NCBI RefSeq assembly: GCF_000365305.1
Contig: NZ_CM001841.1
Coordinates: 762,717-817,493, forward strand
Source: Dickeya dianthicola NCPPB 453
GTDB lineage: Bacteria; Pseudomonadota; Gammaproteobacteria; Enterobacterales; Enterobacteriaceae
Reading direction: 5' to 3'
Length of the DNA: 54,777 nt
Below are positions 1 to 8,860 of the stretch, one piece after another; position 1 is the stretch's first letter, and each line of letters opens with the position of its first letter. The position numbers and the translations under genes are program-made. The notes under the pieces are model-generated. The model made no database searches and was not told where the DNA came from. It saw only the letters and a list, made by a program, of their open reading frames with translations.

Positions 1-90
1 TCAGGCGTAGCACTGGCGGCCTGTACGGTAATAATCACTAAAAAAACAATAAGTTGTCGTCTTCCATGCTTCCACACCTGGAGAAGAATA

Positions 91-1701
91 ATGAAAGCAC
101 GAGCAATACTTCGTACCCTGCTGTTGAGCACGCTATGCATGGCCGCGACGCCGGCCATGCTGTCTGCCAAAACCCCTGACGATCAACTGATTGTCGGCAT
201 GAACATGAACAACATGCTGTCGCTGGATCCGGCCGCCATGACCGGCAATGAAGTGGTGGGCGTGGTCGTCAACCTCTACGATTCGCTGGTCGAGCTGGAC
301 CCCGACAACCTGAGCCACGTGTTGCCGGCGCTGGCGAAAAGCTGGAGCATAAGCGACGACGGCAAAGTCATCACTTTCAATCTGGTCGATAACGCGAAAT
401 TCCATTCCGGCAACCCGGTGGCCGCGGAAGATTTTGTCTGGTCGATGAGCCGATTGCTGCACCTGAACATGGCGCAGGCGACCACCTGGAAATCGTACGG
501 TTTTACGGCGGATAACGTCGCGAAGATGATCCGCGCCAAAGATGCCCGTACGGTGGAGATCGAATTGCCCAAGCCCAACGATGCCAAGCTTATCATCTAC
601 TCGCTGGCGACGCTGGGCAGCGGCTCGGTGCTGGATCGCAAAACGGTGCTGCAACACGAGAAAAACGGCGACTGGGGCAATGGCTGGCTGACCACCAATG
701 AAGCCGGTTCCGGCCCTTTCAAACTGGATGTGTGGCAGGCGAAAGATGTGCTGCGCATCAGCCGCGTCAGCGGTTATTGGCAGGGCGACGCCAAAATGAA
801 GCGCGTGATTTTCCGGCATATGACCGAATCGCAGGCGCTGCGGTTAATGATCGAAAAAGGCGACATCGATGTGGCGACCGGCATGTCGGTGCCGGATATC
901 AACGCGCTTAAGCAGGATAAAGATGTCGTGGTGAAAGAAGTGACCAAAGGCACGTTGTATTACGTGTCGATGAGCCTGAAGAACACGTACTTCGCCAATC
1001 CGAAAGTGCGCGAAGCGGTACGCTATCTGATCGACTACGACGGCATCAACAACACCGTGATGACCGGCTATGGTTTCTACCATCAGCGCCCGATCCAGAA
1101 AGGGATGGACGCCACGCTGCCTGATCCGGGTTACAAGCTGGACGTGGCGCGGGCGAAAACGCTGCTGGCGCAAGCAGGCTACCCGAACGGGTTTGAGACT
1201 ACGCTGCGCGTGTTGTCCGATCAACCGTTCCTCAATCTCGCTACCTCCGTGCAATCGACACTGGCACAAGCCGGCATCAAGGTTCAGATCCTCTCCGGCA
1301 CCGGTAATCAGGTCTATGGCGCGATGCGCGATCGCAAGTTCGACATGTTGGTCGGGCGCGGCGGCGGCGGCGTCGATCCTCATCCGCATTCCAGCTTGCG
1401 TTCCGTGGTTTACAACCCGGATAACAGCGACGAAGCCAGGCTGACCAATTTTCAGGGCTGGCGCACTTCGTTCTATGACAAGCAACTGAATGAGATTATC
1501 GATCAGGCGTTGCTGGAAAAAGACCCGCAAAAGCAGAAGCAGATGTATATCGATGTCCAGAACCGCTATGAGGCGCTGTACCCGGCCATTATTCCGGTTT
1601 CTCAGATGATTGACTCGGTGGTGCTGCGCAAGGACGTGATGAAGTATGTGCCGCATCCGTCTTCCACCACCCATCTGCGCGACGTCTACAAGCAACGCTA
1701 A
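91..1701 (+). CDS. Peptide-type ABC transporter substrate-binding protein (SBP_bac_5 family)
   Basis: Periplasmic solute-binding protein of 536 aa that should capture a peptide or similar ligand and deliver it to the permeases encoded downstream. The first ~26 residues form a signal peptide (basic start, hydrophobic core, cleavage near AMLSA). The mature protein shows the DppA/OppA-like layout, with an early LDPAAMTGNEVV segment and a PALAKSWSISDDGKVITFNL stretch typical of family 5 binding proteins. GGAG lies just upstream of the ATG. It is the first gene of a five-gene cluster (binding protein, two permeases, two ATPases). The family is certain; the ligand is not readable from sequence, and dipeptides, opines or other oligopeptides are possible. 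Confidence 0.9.
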   Translation: MKARAILRTLLLSTLCMAATPAMLSAKTPDDQLIVGMNMNNMLSLDPAAMTGNEVVGVVVNLYDSLVELDPDNLSHVLPALAKSWSISDDGKVITFNLVDNAKFHSGNPVAAEDFVWSMSRLLHLNMAQATTWKSYGFTADNVAKMIRAKDARTVEIELPKPNDAKLIIYSLATLGSGSVLDRKTVLQHEKNGDWGNGWLTTNEAGSGPFKLDVWQAKDVLRISRVSGYWQGDAKMKRVIFRHMTESQALRLMIEKGDIDVATGMSVPDINALKQDKDVVVKEVTKGTLYYVSMSLKNTYFANPKVREAVRYLIDYDGINNTVMTGYGFYHQRPIQKGMDATLPDPGYKLDVARAKTLLAQAGYPNGFETTLRVLSDQPFLNLATSVQSTLAQAGIKVQILSGTGNQVYGAMRDRKFDMLVGRGGGGVDPHPHSSLRSVVYNPDNSDEARLTNFQGWRTSFYDKQLNEIIDQALLEKDPQKQKQMYIDVQNRYEALYPAIIPVSQMIDSVVLRKDVMKYVPHPSSTTHLRDVYKQR

Positions 1702-1785
1702 TGGGCGATCGCAACGCGCCAACGTGCAATCACCGGTCAGCGGCGGCAGATGCCTGTTGCTGACCGGGAACGAGGGAGAAAGAAC

Positions 1786-2844
1786 ATGGTTTTCTCTGAG
1801 CGAATTAAACCGGGCGAGTGGCTTAGGCCGGGAGGGATGTTGCGTCGGTTGGCGAAACGTCTATTCCAGGTCGCGGTCACGCTGTTTGGTTTATTGATCC
1901 TGACGTTTATTATCGGCCGCGTGATGCCTATCGATCCGGTGCTGGCGATCGTGGGGCAGGATGCCGACCAAAGCACCTACCATCAGGTTTATCAGCAACT
2001 GGGGTTGGATAAGCCGCTGTATGTCCAGTTCTGGATTTACTTCAACGCGCTGTTGCACGGCGATCTCGGCAATGCGTTGCTGACCGGCCGCCCGGTCATC
2101 GACGACATTATCCGGGTTTTCCCCGCCACCATTGAACTGGCGACGATGGCGATTATCGTCGGCGCCGGGCTGGGGGTGCCGCTGGGCGTGTTGGCGGCGG
2201 CAAGGCGCGGCAAATGGGCGGATTACGTGGTGCGTTTTATTAGCCTGGCCGGCTATTCCACCCCGATCTTTTGGGTGGGGATGATGGGGCTGCTGGTGTT
2301 CTATGCCTGGCTGAACTGGGTCGGCGGCGCCGGGCGGGTGGACATGGCCTACGACGGGCTGGTGGAAAACCGCACCGGCCTGCTGCTGGTCGACGCCATG
2401 CTGGATGGCAACTGGGAGGTGTTTCGCAGCGCGCTCAATCATCTGGTGCTGCCCGCCACCTTGCTGGGGTTTCACTCGCTGGCGTACATCAGCCGTATGA
2501 CGCGCAGTTTCATGCTGGCGCAGCTGTCGCAGGAATACATCATCACCGCGCGGGTGAAAGGGCTGTCGGAATTTCGCGTCGTGTGGGCGCACGCGTTCCG
2601 CAACATCCTGGTGCAACTGCTGACGGTGGTGGCGCTGGCTTACGGGTCGCTGCTGGAAGGCGCGGTATTAATTGAGACGGTGTTCTCGTGGCCGGGGTTT
2701 GGCTCTTATCTCACCGGTAGTCTGCTGCTGGGCGACATGAACGCGGTGATGGGATGTGTCCTGCTGGTCGGGTTGATTTTCGTCAGCCTGAATCTGCTGT
2801 CGGACATGCTGTATCAGGTCTTTGATCCGAGGACGAGAGTATGA
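1786..2844 (+). CDS. Peptide-type ABC transporter permease (DppB/OppB-like)
   Basis: Inner-membrane permease of 352 aa, the first of two forming the translocation channel. An upstream in-frame ATG at 1750 exists, but the ATG at 1786 has a good GAGGGAG ribosome site seven bases ahead and gives a more normal N-terminus, so I start there. Membrane segments include LFGLLILTFIIGRVMPIDP near the start and a cytoplasmic EAA-type loop around YIITARVKGLSEFRVVWAHA, which contacts the ATPase. It ends in an ATGA overlap with the next permease, so the two are translationally coupled. Confidence 0.9.
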   Translation: MVFSERIKPGEWLRPGGMLRRLAKRLFQVAVTLFGLLILTFIIGRVMPIDPVLAIVGQDADQSTYHQVYQQLGLDKPLYVQFWIYFNALLHGDLGNALLTGRPVIDDIIRVFPATIELATMAIIVGAGLGVPLGVLAAARRGKWADYVVRFISLAGYSTPIFWVGMMGLLVFYAWLNWVGGAGRVDMAYDGLVENRTGLLLVDAMLDGNWEVFRSALNHLVLPATLLGFHSLAYISRMTRSFMLAQLSQEYIITARVKGLSEFRVVWAHAFRNILVQLLTVVALAYGSLLEGAVLIETVFSWPGFGSYLTGSLLLGDMNAVMGCVLLVGLIFVSLNLLSDMLYQVFDPRTRV

Positions 2845-3746
2845 CGATTTCCTCCGAGCCGGTCTTGCGCGCGCAGCCGCATAAGCGTGCCGGCCGTCTG
2901 AAGCAGCGCGGTGCGCGCATGCTGGGTTTTCTGCTGTTGCTGCTGCGCAATCCGCTGACGGCGATAGGGTCGGCGATTGTTCTGGTACTGATGCTGATGG
3001 CCATTTTTTCGCCGTGGATCGCCACCCATGACCCGCTGATGCAGGATCTTGCCAACACGTTGCAGGCGCCGAGCGCCAGCCATTGGTTCGGCACCGACGA
3101 GTTCGGCCGCGATGTGTTTAGCCGTCTGGTGTACGGTTCCCGCATCACGCTGTATATCGTGGCGCTGGTGTCGATCACCGTCGGGCCGATCGGGCTGTTG
3201 CTGGGCGTGGTCGCGGGGTATTACGGCGGGGTGGTCGACACCATTTTGATGCGCATCACCGATATCTTCATCTCATTCCCCAGTCTGGTGCTGGCGCTGG
3301 CGTTTGTGGCGGCGCTCGGCCCAGGGCTGGAACATGTAGTGATCGCCATTACGCTCACCGCCTGGCCGCCGATCGCGCGTCTGGCGAGGGCGGAAACCCT
3401 ATCGCTGCGGCAGGCTGATTTTGTCTCGGCGGTCAAGCTACAGGGTGCGTCTTCGCTGCGCATTCTGCTGCACCACATCGTGCCGCTGTGTCTGCCTTCG
3501 GTGATTATCCGCATCACCATGAACATGGCAGGGATCATTCTGACTGCCGCCGGTCTGGGCTTTCTTGGGCTGGGGGCGCAGCCGCCCGACCCGGAATGGG
3601 GGGCGATGATTTCGGCTGGCCGACGCTACATGATGGAGTGCTGGTGGCTGGTGACGATTCCGGGGCTGGCGATTTTGATCAACAGTCTGGCGTTCAATTT
3701 CCTTGGAGACGGCTTACGTGACATCCTCGATCCCAGAACTGAATAA
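2841..3746 (+). CDS. Peptide-type ABC transporter permease (DppC/OppC-like)
   Basis: Second inner-membrane permease, 301 aa. A basic cytoplasmic N-terminus precedes a first membrane segment; the WFGTDEFGRDVFSRLVYGSR stretch is characteristic of DppC/OppC proteins, followed by about five more membrane segments and an EAA loop near DFVSAVKLQGASSLRILLHH. The ATG overlaps the stop of the preceding permease by four bases, and the 3' end overlaps the start of the downstream ATPase gene, so the whole set is one tightly packed operon. Confidence 0.9.
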   Translation: MTISSEPVLRAQPHKRAGRLKQRGARMLGFLLLLLRNPLTAIGSAIVLVLMLMAIFSPWIATHDPLMQDLANTLQAPSASHWFGTDEFGRDVFSRLVYGSRITLYIVALVSITVGPIGLLLGVVAGYYGGVVDTILMRITDIFISFPSLVLALAFVAALGPGLEHVVIAITLTAWPPIARLARAETLSLRQADFVSAVKLQGASSLRILLHHIVPLCLPSVIIRITMNMAGIILTAAGLGFLGLGAQPPDPEWGAMISAGRRYMMECWWLVTIPGLAILINSLAFNFLGDGLRDILDPRTE

Positions 3747-4614
3747 TGATGTAAATGCAGCTCACCGCAAGCCGGAAACAGCGTCGCTGCTGGAGGTGGA
3801 CAATCTGCGGGTGAGTTTCGTCAATGGCCGCGTGGTGACCGACGCGGTGCGCGGCGTGTCTTTCTCGCTGGGGTGCGAAAAGCTGGCGATTGTCGGCGAA
3901 TCCGGCTCCGGCAAATCTACCGTCGGACGTGCGCTGTTGCAGCTGCATCCGCGTAGCGCCCGCATCACCGCCGACCGGCTGGATTTTAACGGCATCGACC
4001 TGCTGGCGGCGGATGAAGCGCGGATGCGCCAGATTCGCGGCAAACGCATCTCCATGATCATGCAGGACCCCAAGTATTCGCTCAATCCGGTGGTGTGTGT
4101 CGGCGATCAGATAGCCGAAGCCTATCTCGCTCACCACCGCGTCTCGCGGCAGGCGGCGAAGGAAAAGGTGATCGCGATGCTGGACGTGGTGCGTATCCGC
4201 CAGCCGGAGCGGGTATACGGCCTGTACCCGCACGAAGTCTCCGGCGGTCAGGGGCAGCGCATTATGATCGCGATGATGCTGATAACCGAGCCGGAAGTGG
4301 TGATTGCCGACGAACCGACCTCGGCGCTGGATGTCTCCGTGCGCCTGCAGGTGCTGGCAATGCTGGACGATTTGGTGGGTGAGCGCGGTCTGGGGCTGAT
4401 CTTTATCAGCCACGACATCAATCTGGTGCGCAGCTTCTGCGATCGGGTGCTGGTGATGTACGCCGGCCGGGTAGTGGAATCGATAGCGGCCGCCGATCTG
4501 GACCATGCGCAACACCCCTACACCCGTGGTTTGCTCAATTCATTGCCGGATATCGATCATCCGCGGCCGCGTCTGCCGGTCATGAATCGCGACCCAGCCT
4601 GGCTTAACCCTTAA
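3718..4614 (+). CDS. Peptide-type ABC transporter ATPase (DppD/OppD-like)
   Basis: Cytoplasmic ATPase of about 298 aa that powers import with the partner ATPase. Walker A is GESGSGKST, the ABC signature is VSGGQGQR and Walker B is [12 protein letters not shown]; the C-terminal [13 protein letters not shown] stretch is the usual peptide-transporter extension. The open frame can be read from a TTG at 3703, but a GTG at 3718 has GGAG nine bases upstream (3705-3708) inside the preceding gene, so GTG 3718 is the likelier start. Either way the gene begins within the permease gene and is translationally coupled to it. The signature has GQGQR where GQRQR or GMRQR is common. Confidence 0.87.
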   Translation: MTSSIPELNNDVNAAHRKPETASLLEVDNLRVSFVNGRVVTDAVRGVSFSLGCEKLAIVGESGSGKSTVGRALLQLHPRSARITADRLDFNGIDLLAADEARMRQIRGKRISMIMQDPKYSLNPVVCVGDQIAEAYLAHHRVSRQAAKEKVIAMLDVVRIRQPERVYGLYPHEVSGGQGQRIMIAMMLITEPEVVIADEPTSALDVSVRLQVLAMLDDLVGERGLGLIFISHDINLVRSFCDRVLVMYAGRVVESIAAADLDHAQHPYTRGLLNSLPDIDHPRPRLPVMNRDPAWLNP

Positions 4615-4623
4615 GGAGCGCAT

Positions 4624-5430
4624 ATGACGACTGAGGCAAACCCGACGACGCGGGCGATGATTGAGGTGCGTAACCTGAACCTGACGTTCGGTGAGGGAAG
4701 CGCGCAAAATCAGGTGTTGTACGATGTGAATCTCACCGTCAATGACGGCGAGATTTTCGGTCTGGTCGGCGAATCCGGTTCCGGCAAAACCACGGTGCTG
4801 AAATGTCTGGCCGGGCTGTTTAATCACTGGCAAGGGCAGTTATGGATTGATGATCAGCCGCTGGCGCACCGCATCGAGCAGGCACGCTGCCGCCGGGTGC
4901 AGATGGTGTTTCAGGATCCCTACGGCTCGCTGCATCCGCGTCATACCGTGGAGACGATTCTGGAAGAACCGCTGTTAATTCACCGCTTCGCCGATCGGGA
5001 CGACCGCATCGATACGCTATTGGGAAAGGTGGGGCTGGGGCCGCAGTTTCGCCGGCGCTATCCCCACCAGCTTTCCGGCGGGCAGCGCCAGCGCGTGGCG
5101 ATCGCCAGAGCATTGATTCTGGAACCGCGGGTGCTGCTGCTGGATGAACCCACCTCGGCGCTGGATGTGTCTGTGCAGGCGGAGATCCTCAATCTGCTGG
5201 CGGAATTGCAGCAGCAGGAGAAACTGACTTATCTGATGGTGACGCACGATTTGGGGGTGATCGCGCACCTGTGCCATAACGTTGCGGTGATGCAATATGG
5301 CCGTATTCTGGAAACGCTGGCCACCGGCGATTTAGCCCGCGATACGCCCAAAAGCGCCTATACCACGATGTTGGTGGATGCCAGCCGGCAATACAGCCGG
5401 GATTTGGCGGTGCAGTCGGAACGGATGTAA
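4624..5430 (+). CDS. Peptide-type ABC transporter ATPase (DppF/OppF-like)
   Basis: Second cytoplasmic ATPase, 268 aa, preceded by AAGGAG and an ATG nine bases after the stop of the first ATPase. Walker A GESGSGKTT, signature LSGGQRQR and Walker [13 protein letters not shown] are all intact. It is shorter at the C-terminus than typical OppF and lacks an obvious long extension. It closes the operon; a hairpin follows about 30 bases after the stop. Confidence 0.9.
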   Translation: MTTEANPTTRAMIEVRNLNLTFGEGSAQNQVLYDVNLTVNDGEIFGLVGESGSGKTTVLKCLAGLFNHWQGQLWIDDQPLAHRIEQARCRRVQMVFQDPYGSLHPRHTVETILEEPLLIHRFADRDDRIDTLLGKVGLGPQFRRRYPHQLSGGQRQRVAIARALILEPRVLLLDEPTSALDVSVQAEILNLLAELQQQEKLTYLMVTHDLGVIAHLCHNVAVMQYGRILETLATGDLARDTPKSAYTTMLVDASRQYSRDLAVQSERM

Positions 5431-5460
5431 ACCGGGCGTCGATAGACGGATGTGCATAAC

Positions 5461-5500
5461 ACGGGAGGACGACGGCGGTTGTCTTCCCGTTTCCTTTCTC
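5461..5500 (+). terminator. Probable rho-independent terminator after the peptide ABC operon
   Basis: ACGGGAGGAC (5461-5470) pairs with GTCTTCCCGT (5481-5490), with one G-T wobble, followed by the pyrimidine-rich TTCCTTTCTC. It lies about 30 bases after the last ATPase gene. Confidence 0.65.
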
Positions 5501-5660
5501 ATCGTTTTCACTGGCGGGCGACTAGCCGCCCGCGTCAGGCATCATTTCCCGTCGTTGCTGCAATTTTTCCCGTCATTGCCTTGTCTATCTACACGATAGA
5601 CGCCCAAAAATGACGCTAATCATGCTGGTGTTTCGTGGTTAAAATGCTAAGAATGGTCGC

Positions 5661-5675
5661 TGAAATATTATTTCA
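5661..5675. promoter_or_regulatory. KdgR-box-like palindrome
   Basis: TGAAATATTATTTCA is a perfect 6-3-6 palindrome 100 bases before the AI-2E-family gene. It differs by one base from the core of the stronger KdgR-like box upstream of the GPH symporter (8427-8445, read on the minus strand). The outer bases fit the KdgR pattern poorly, so this is a weaker candidate. Confidence 0.4.
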
Positions 5676-5774
5676 CGGTCAGATCATTGCCGCTTCTGGC
5701 GACGGGTCAGCACCCACCCTCGCTGGCAGGCGCTGCGATTTCCCCTGACGTAGCAGTACGAAACAGGATGTCAT

Positions 5775-6785
5775 ATGCAGTTGTTGAATTTGAAACAGGC
5801 CAGATTGCTGAGCTTCGTCTTTATTATGGGAGGGCTGCTGCTCTTGATTGAGCTGCGCCTGCTTGCTTGCTTTATCGCCGGTTTTCTGGTGTATGAAATC
5901 ATTAATCTACTAACGCCGCATTTTCAGAAGGTGATCAGCGGCAAACGCGCCCGGTTGGCGGTGGTGGCGGTTATCAGCACGCTGGTGGTCTGCCTGCTGA
6001 GCGTGATTTTCGGCACGCTGGTCGGCTTGCTGATGCAGGAAATGAAGGACACCAGTGTGTTCAATGCCCGCATCGCCTTTATTCTCGGCGATGTGCAAAA
6101 GCAGATTATGACCTACCTGCCGGGCTATCTGCCGGTCAGCGTAGAGGAGTTGCAGCACGAGTTCGTGATGTGGCTGCAAAAGCATGTGGTGATGCTGCAG
6201 AACATGGGGAAAGATTTTCTGCACGGTTTTGTCACCATGCTGATCGGTATGATCCTCGGGGCGATCATCTCCTTGTATAACATTGAGCCGACGGTAGAAA
6301 AACCGTTGCTGAAAACCGAACTGATGCACCGGGTGGCGCTGCTGTCGTCCTCGTTTCGCAACATTGTGTTCGCGCAGGTGAAAATTTCGCTGGTAAACAC
6401 GGTACTGTCCGCCATTTTTATTCTGGGCGTTTTGCCTGGCTTCGGCATCCACCTGCCATTTGCTAAAACGCTGGTGGCGCTCACCTTCATTTTTGGTTTG
6501 CTGCCGGTCATCGGCAATCTGATTTCCAACTCGGTGGTATTTATCGCCGCACTGTCGATCTCTTTGCCGATTGCGCTACTGGCGTTGGTCTATTTGATGC
6601 TGATACACAAACTGGAGTATTTCCTCAATGCCCAGATTGTCGGCACCCGCATCAAGGCACATGCCTGGGAGATTTTGCTGGCTATGCTGGTGTTTGAGGC
6701 GGCATTCGGCATTTCCGGCGTGATTGCCGCACCCATTTATTATGCCTACCTGAAAAGTGAGTTGCGGGAAGCGGCGCTGGTATAA
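5775..6785 (+). CDS. AI-2E family membrane transporter (YdiK/TqsA-like)
   Basis: Polytopic inner-membrane protein of 336 aa. It shows paired hydrophobic segments at the N-terminus, a long amphipathic periplasmic-type stretch in the middle (about residues 90-150), then four or more membrane segments including LVALTFIFGLLPVIGNLISN, which resembles the conserved core of AI-2E family (PF01594) proteins. It is single-gene: a KdgR-like palindrome lies upstream and a hairpin downstream, and the next gene is convergent. The family name comes from TqsA, which exports autoinducer-2, but most members have other or unknown substrates, so the function here is open. Confidence 0.82.
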   Translation: MQLLNLKQARLLSFVFIMGGLLLLIELRLLACFIAGFLVYEIINLLTPHFQKVISGKRARLAVVAVISTLVVCLLSVIFGTLVGLLMQEMKDTSVFNARIAFILGDVQKQIMTYLPGYLPVSVEELQHEFVMWLQKHVVMLQNMGKDFLHGFVTMLIGMILGAIISLYNIEPTVEKPLLKTELMHRVALLSSSFRNIVFAQVKISLVNTVLSAIFILGVLPGFGIHLPFAKTLVALTFIFGLLPVIGNLISNSVVFIAALSISLPIALLALVYLMLIHKLEYFLNAQIVGTRIKAHAWEILLAMLVFEAAFGISGVIAAPIYYAYLKSELREAALV

Positions 6786-6827
6786 TCAGCCGGCACCCTT
6801 GGCATGACAGCGCAGCCCGAAAACGGC

Positions 6828-6850
6828 AATGCCGCCCAGAGGGCGGCATT
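6828..6850. terminator. Hairpin between convergent genes, likely terminator
   Basis: AATGCCGCCC (6828-6837) and GGGCGGCATT (6841-6850) are perfect complements around AGA. Read on the minus strand the hairpin is followed by GCCGTTTTC, so it best serves the minus-strand symporter gene but may act both ways. Confidence 0.7.
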
Positions 6851-6880
6851 GAGTGATGACAGGACCGAGGATAGACAGTC

Positions 6881-8407
6881 TTAGCGATGAGACGTCGCCA
6901 CCACCGGTTCCGGCGCATCTTGTTGCAGGCCGAGCGGGTTATTGCCCCAGCATTGTTCGTATTTCCAGCCAGTCAGTTCTTCGGCAACCGCGCGGGCTTC
7001 CGGTGGAACATCGGCAATCGCGCCGCCTGCTTTGATACGCGCAATTTCCTGCAGCAGAATCATGTGATTCTTACGGTCCAGACGCATCTGGGTGCTGTAG
7101 TAGATTGCGACGACCGCCAAGACAACCACGCCCAGTGAGAACACGCCTACAATCGCCAGCACCGCGCTTTCCGGCTGGGCAGCTTTGCCGGATACGAATC
7201 CGAACTGGCTCAGAATCCAGCCCATAGCGAAGACGATGACGGAACGCACCATCTTGCCGGCGAAGGTCATGGCACCGGCGTAAATCCCTTCACGGCGACG
7301 ACCGGTCAGCACTTCATCCACGTCCGCCAGGAAGGTGTAAACCGTCCAGGGAATGTAGTAGATACCGCCAGTGCTCAGACCGAAGATTGCGGTGATACCG
7401 AACAGGACGACGATGGTGGCAGTTTGAGACCAGCCAGTGAAATAGAGCGCTGCGTAGGCGATCACGCTGACGATAACCACCATCAGCGCCAGGCGGTACG
7501 GGCGACCGAAGCCCATTTTCACGCAGATGCCGATGAAGATGAAAGTGGAGATAAACTGCATAATCGAGCTGAAGCTGTTGAGCTGAGAAACTAACGCCGT
7601 ACTTTGCTTCAGGCCGAAGACGATGAAGTAAGTGAAGGCGGAAGCGAACAGCCATTCAGCGCCGAAACCAAACAGGTACATCCCGAGGTGCTTACGGAAA
7701 ATACGCAGACGGAAAGTAGAGGCCATGTCGATGCTGAGTTTTTTCAGCGACTGCCACAGGTTCTGGGTGTGTTCGCGCGCCACTTCGTTAGGAGAACGTT
7801 CCCAGGAGGTGGAGTAGAGGGCGATCATCGCCGCACACATGATGAAGCCATAAGCCAGACCGGTGTAGAAGAACGGCGTGGCGGAGTCTTTACCGTAGAT
7901 GGCGATGAACTGACCTGGGATAAAGGCGGCCAGGAAGTTGGCGACCTTACCGAAAATGGCCTTGGAGCCGGTCAGTTTGGAGCGGACTTTAAAGTCGGTG
8001 GTCATCTCGGTGGCGAGCGTTTCGTACGGCACCATGATGGAGGTGTAAATCAGCTCGAACAGCACATAGGTCGACAGGTAGTACCAGAAGCCTAGCCCTT
8101 CCATCCATAGCATCGGGTAAACCAGCACCAGCGGAATACCGAGCAGGATGAAGAAGCGACGGCGACCGAACAGGCGCCCGATGCGGGTATTGTAGAAGTT
8201 GTCGCTGATGTAACCCATAATCGGGTTACTGATGGCGTCGATGACGCTGGCCACGGAGAAAATGGCAGCGGCCTCAACCAGAGACAATCCACAAAAGGTG
8301 GTGTAGAAGTACATTAGCCAGGCGCCACTAATGGCTAAAGCGCCACTGCCCAGCAAGTTCGCGCTGCCGTAGCAGAGCGTGTGTTTCAAAGTAATGGGTT
8401 TACTCAT
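6881..8407 (-). CDS. GPH-family sugar/cation symporter, probably for pectin-derived oligomers
   Basis: Inner-membrane transporter of 508 aa with about 12 membrane segments and a long hydrophilic tail. The N-terminal AISNPIMGYISDNFYNTRIGRLFGRRRFF-like region has the Asp and Arg positions of GPH (MelB-like) symporters. A TTG at 8425 can extend the frame, but the ATG at 8407 has AGGCGG at a suitable distance and a cleaner start. The promoter holds a near-perfect KdgR-type box, which ties expression to pectin catabolism. Known KdgR-controlled GPH transporters of Dickeya are TogT (oligogalacturonides) and RhiT (rhamnogalacturonides). RhiT is normally followed by rhiN, absent here, so TogT is my preferred guess. 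The family is certain, the substrate inferred. Confidence 0.85.
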   Translation of the reverse strand: MSKPITLKHTLCYGSANLLGSGALAISGAWLMYFYTTFCGLSLVEAAAIFSVASVIDAISNPIMGYISDNFYNTRIGRLFGRRRFFILLGIPLVLVYPMLWMEGLGFWYYLSTYVLFELIYTSIMVPYETLATEMTTDFKVRSKLTGSKAIFGKVANFLAAFIPGQFIAIYGKDSATPFFYTGLAYGFIMCAAMIALYSTSWERSPNEVAREHTQNLWQSLKKLSIDMASTFRLRIFRKHLGMYLFGFGAEWLFASAFTYFIVFGLKQSTALVSQLNSFSSIMQFISTFIFIGICVKMGFGRPYRLALMVVIVSVIAYAALYFTGWSQTATIVVLFGITAIFGLSTGGIYYIPWTVYTFLADVDEVLTGRRREGIYAGAMTFAGKMVRSVIVFAMGWILSQFGFVSGKAAQPESAVLAIVGVFSLGVVVLAVVAIYYSTQMRLDRKNHMILLQEIARIKAGGAIADVPPEARAVAEELTGWKYEQCWGNNPLGLQQDAPEPVVATSHR

Positions 8408-8426
8408 GATCGATCCGCCTAACAAT

Positions 8427-8445
8427 ATTGAAACAATATTTCATT
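8427..8445 (-). promoter_or_regulatory. KdgR-type operator
   Basis: On the minus strand the site reads AATGAAATATTGTTTCAAT. As I recall the KdgR consensus (AATRAAAYRNYRTTTYATT), this fits 18 of 19 positions. It ends about 20 bases before the symporter ATG, where a bound repressor would block transcription. KdgR represses pectinolysis genes in Dickeya and Pectobacterium until KDG appears. Confidence 0.7.
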
Positions 8446-8790
8446 TGAAATGAACTTATGTTCTTATCATTTGCCTGATCGAGATAAAAGTAAACTAGCC
8501 ATCCCACTCCCGGCTGCTTTTAATAGGAATCTGTCAGGGAGATCATGAAATAAGTTTTTTTAATTTGATCACGAATATTGACCGGTAAAACGCGATGTTT
8601 ACCGGTTGGTGCCATTTTTTTATCGTAAAACGATAAAAATTAGTAGTGACAGCCGTGATAGTGCTGGGGGGCGTGGTGAAACTATCAGCATTATTTCGCA
8701 ATGCCGGCCAACAAAAAGCAAGAATCATTGTAAAAAATGGCGATGAATTGTGATCGGCTTGTGATCCTGTGGGGAATGCACCGCGCAACG

Positions 8791-8806
8791 TGTGATTTAT
8801 CTCACG
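8791..8806 (+). promoter_or_regulatory. CRP-cAMP binding site
   Basis: TGTGA-TTTATC-TCACG matches the CRP consensus TGTGA-N6-TCACA at nine of ten conserved positions. A GTG start for the downstream reading frame would fall inside it, which argues for a later start of that gene. Confidence 0.65.
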
Positions 8807-8860
8807 GCACCAGACAGTGTATTTTATCGGGTCATGAGTAAATTATTGGTAAGACGGGCT

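Larger units (their letters stand above)
5431..5774. other. Intergenic region between the ABC operon and the AI-2E-family gene
   Basis: Contains the operon terminator at its left end and, at 5661-5675, the palindrome TGAAAT-ATT-ATTTCA described separately. No convincing small gene is visible. Confidence 0.6.
8408..8860. other. Divergent regulatory region between symporter and Xre-type gene
   Basis: AT-rich 450-base spacer between divergent genes. It contains the KdgR-type box at its left end and a CRP-type box at its right end. A direct repeat of TGTGATC separated by about 10 bases is also present near 8749-8767. No other gene is supported. Confidence 0.6.
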
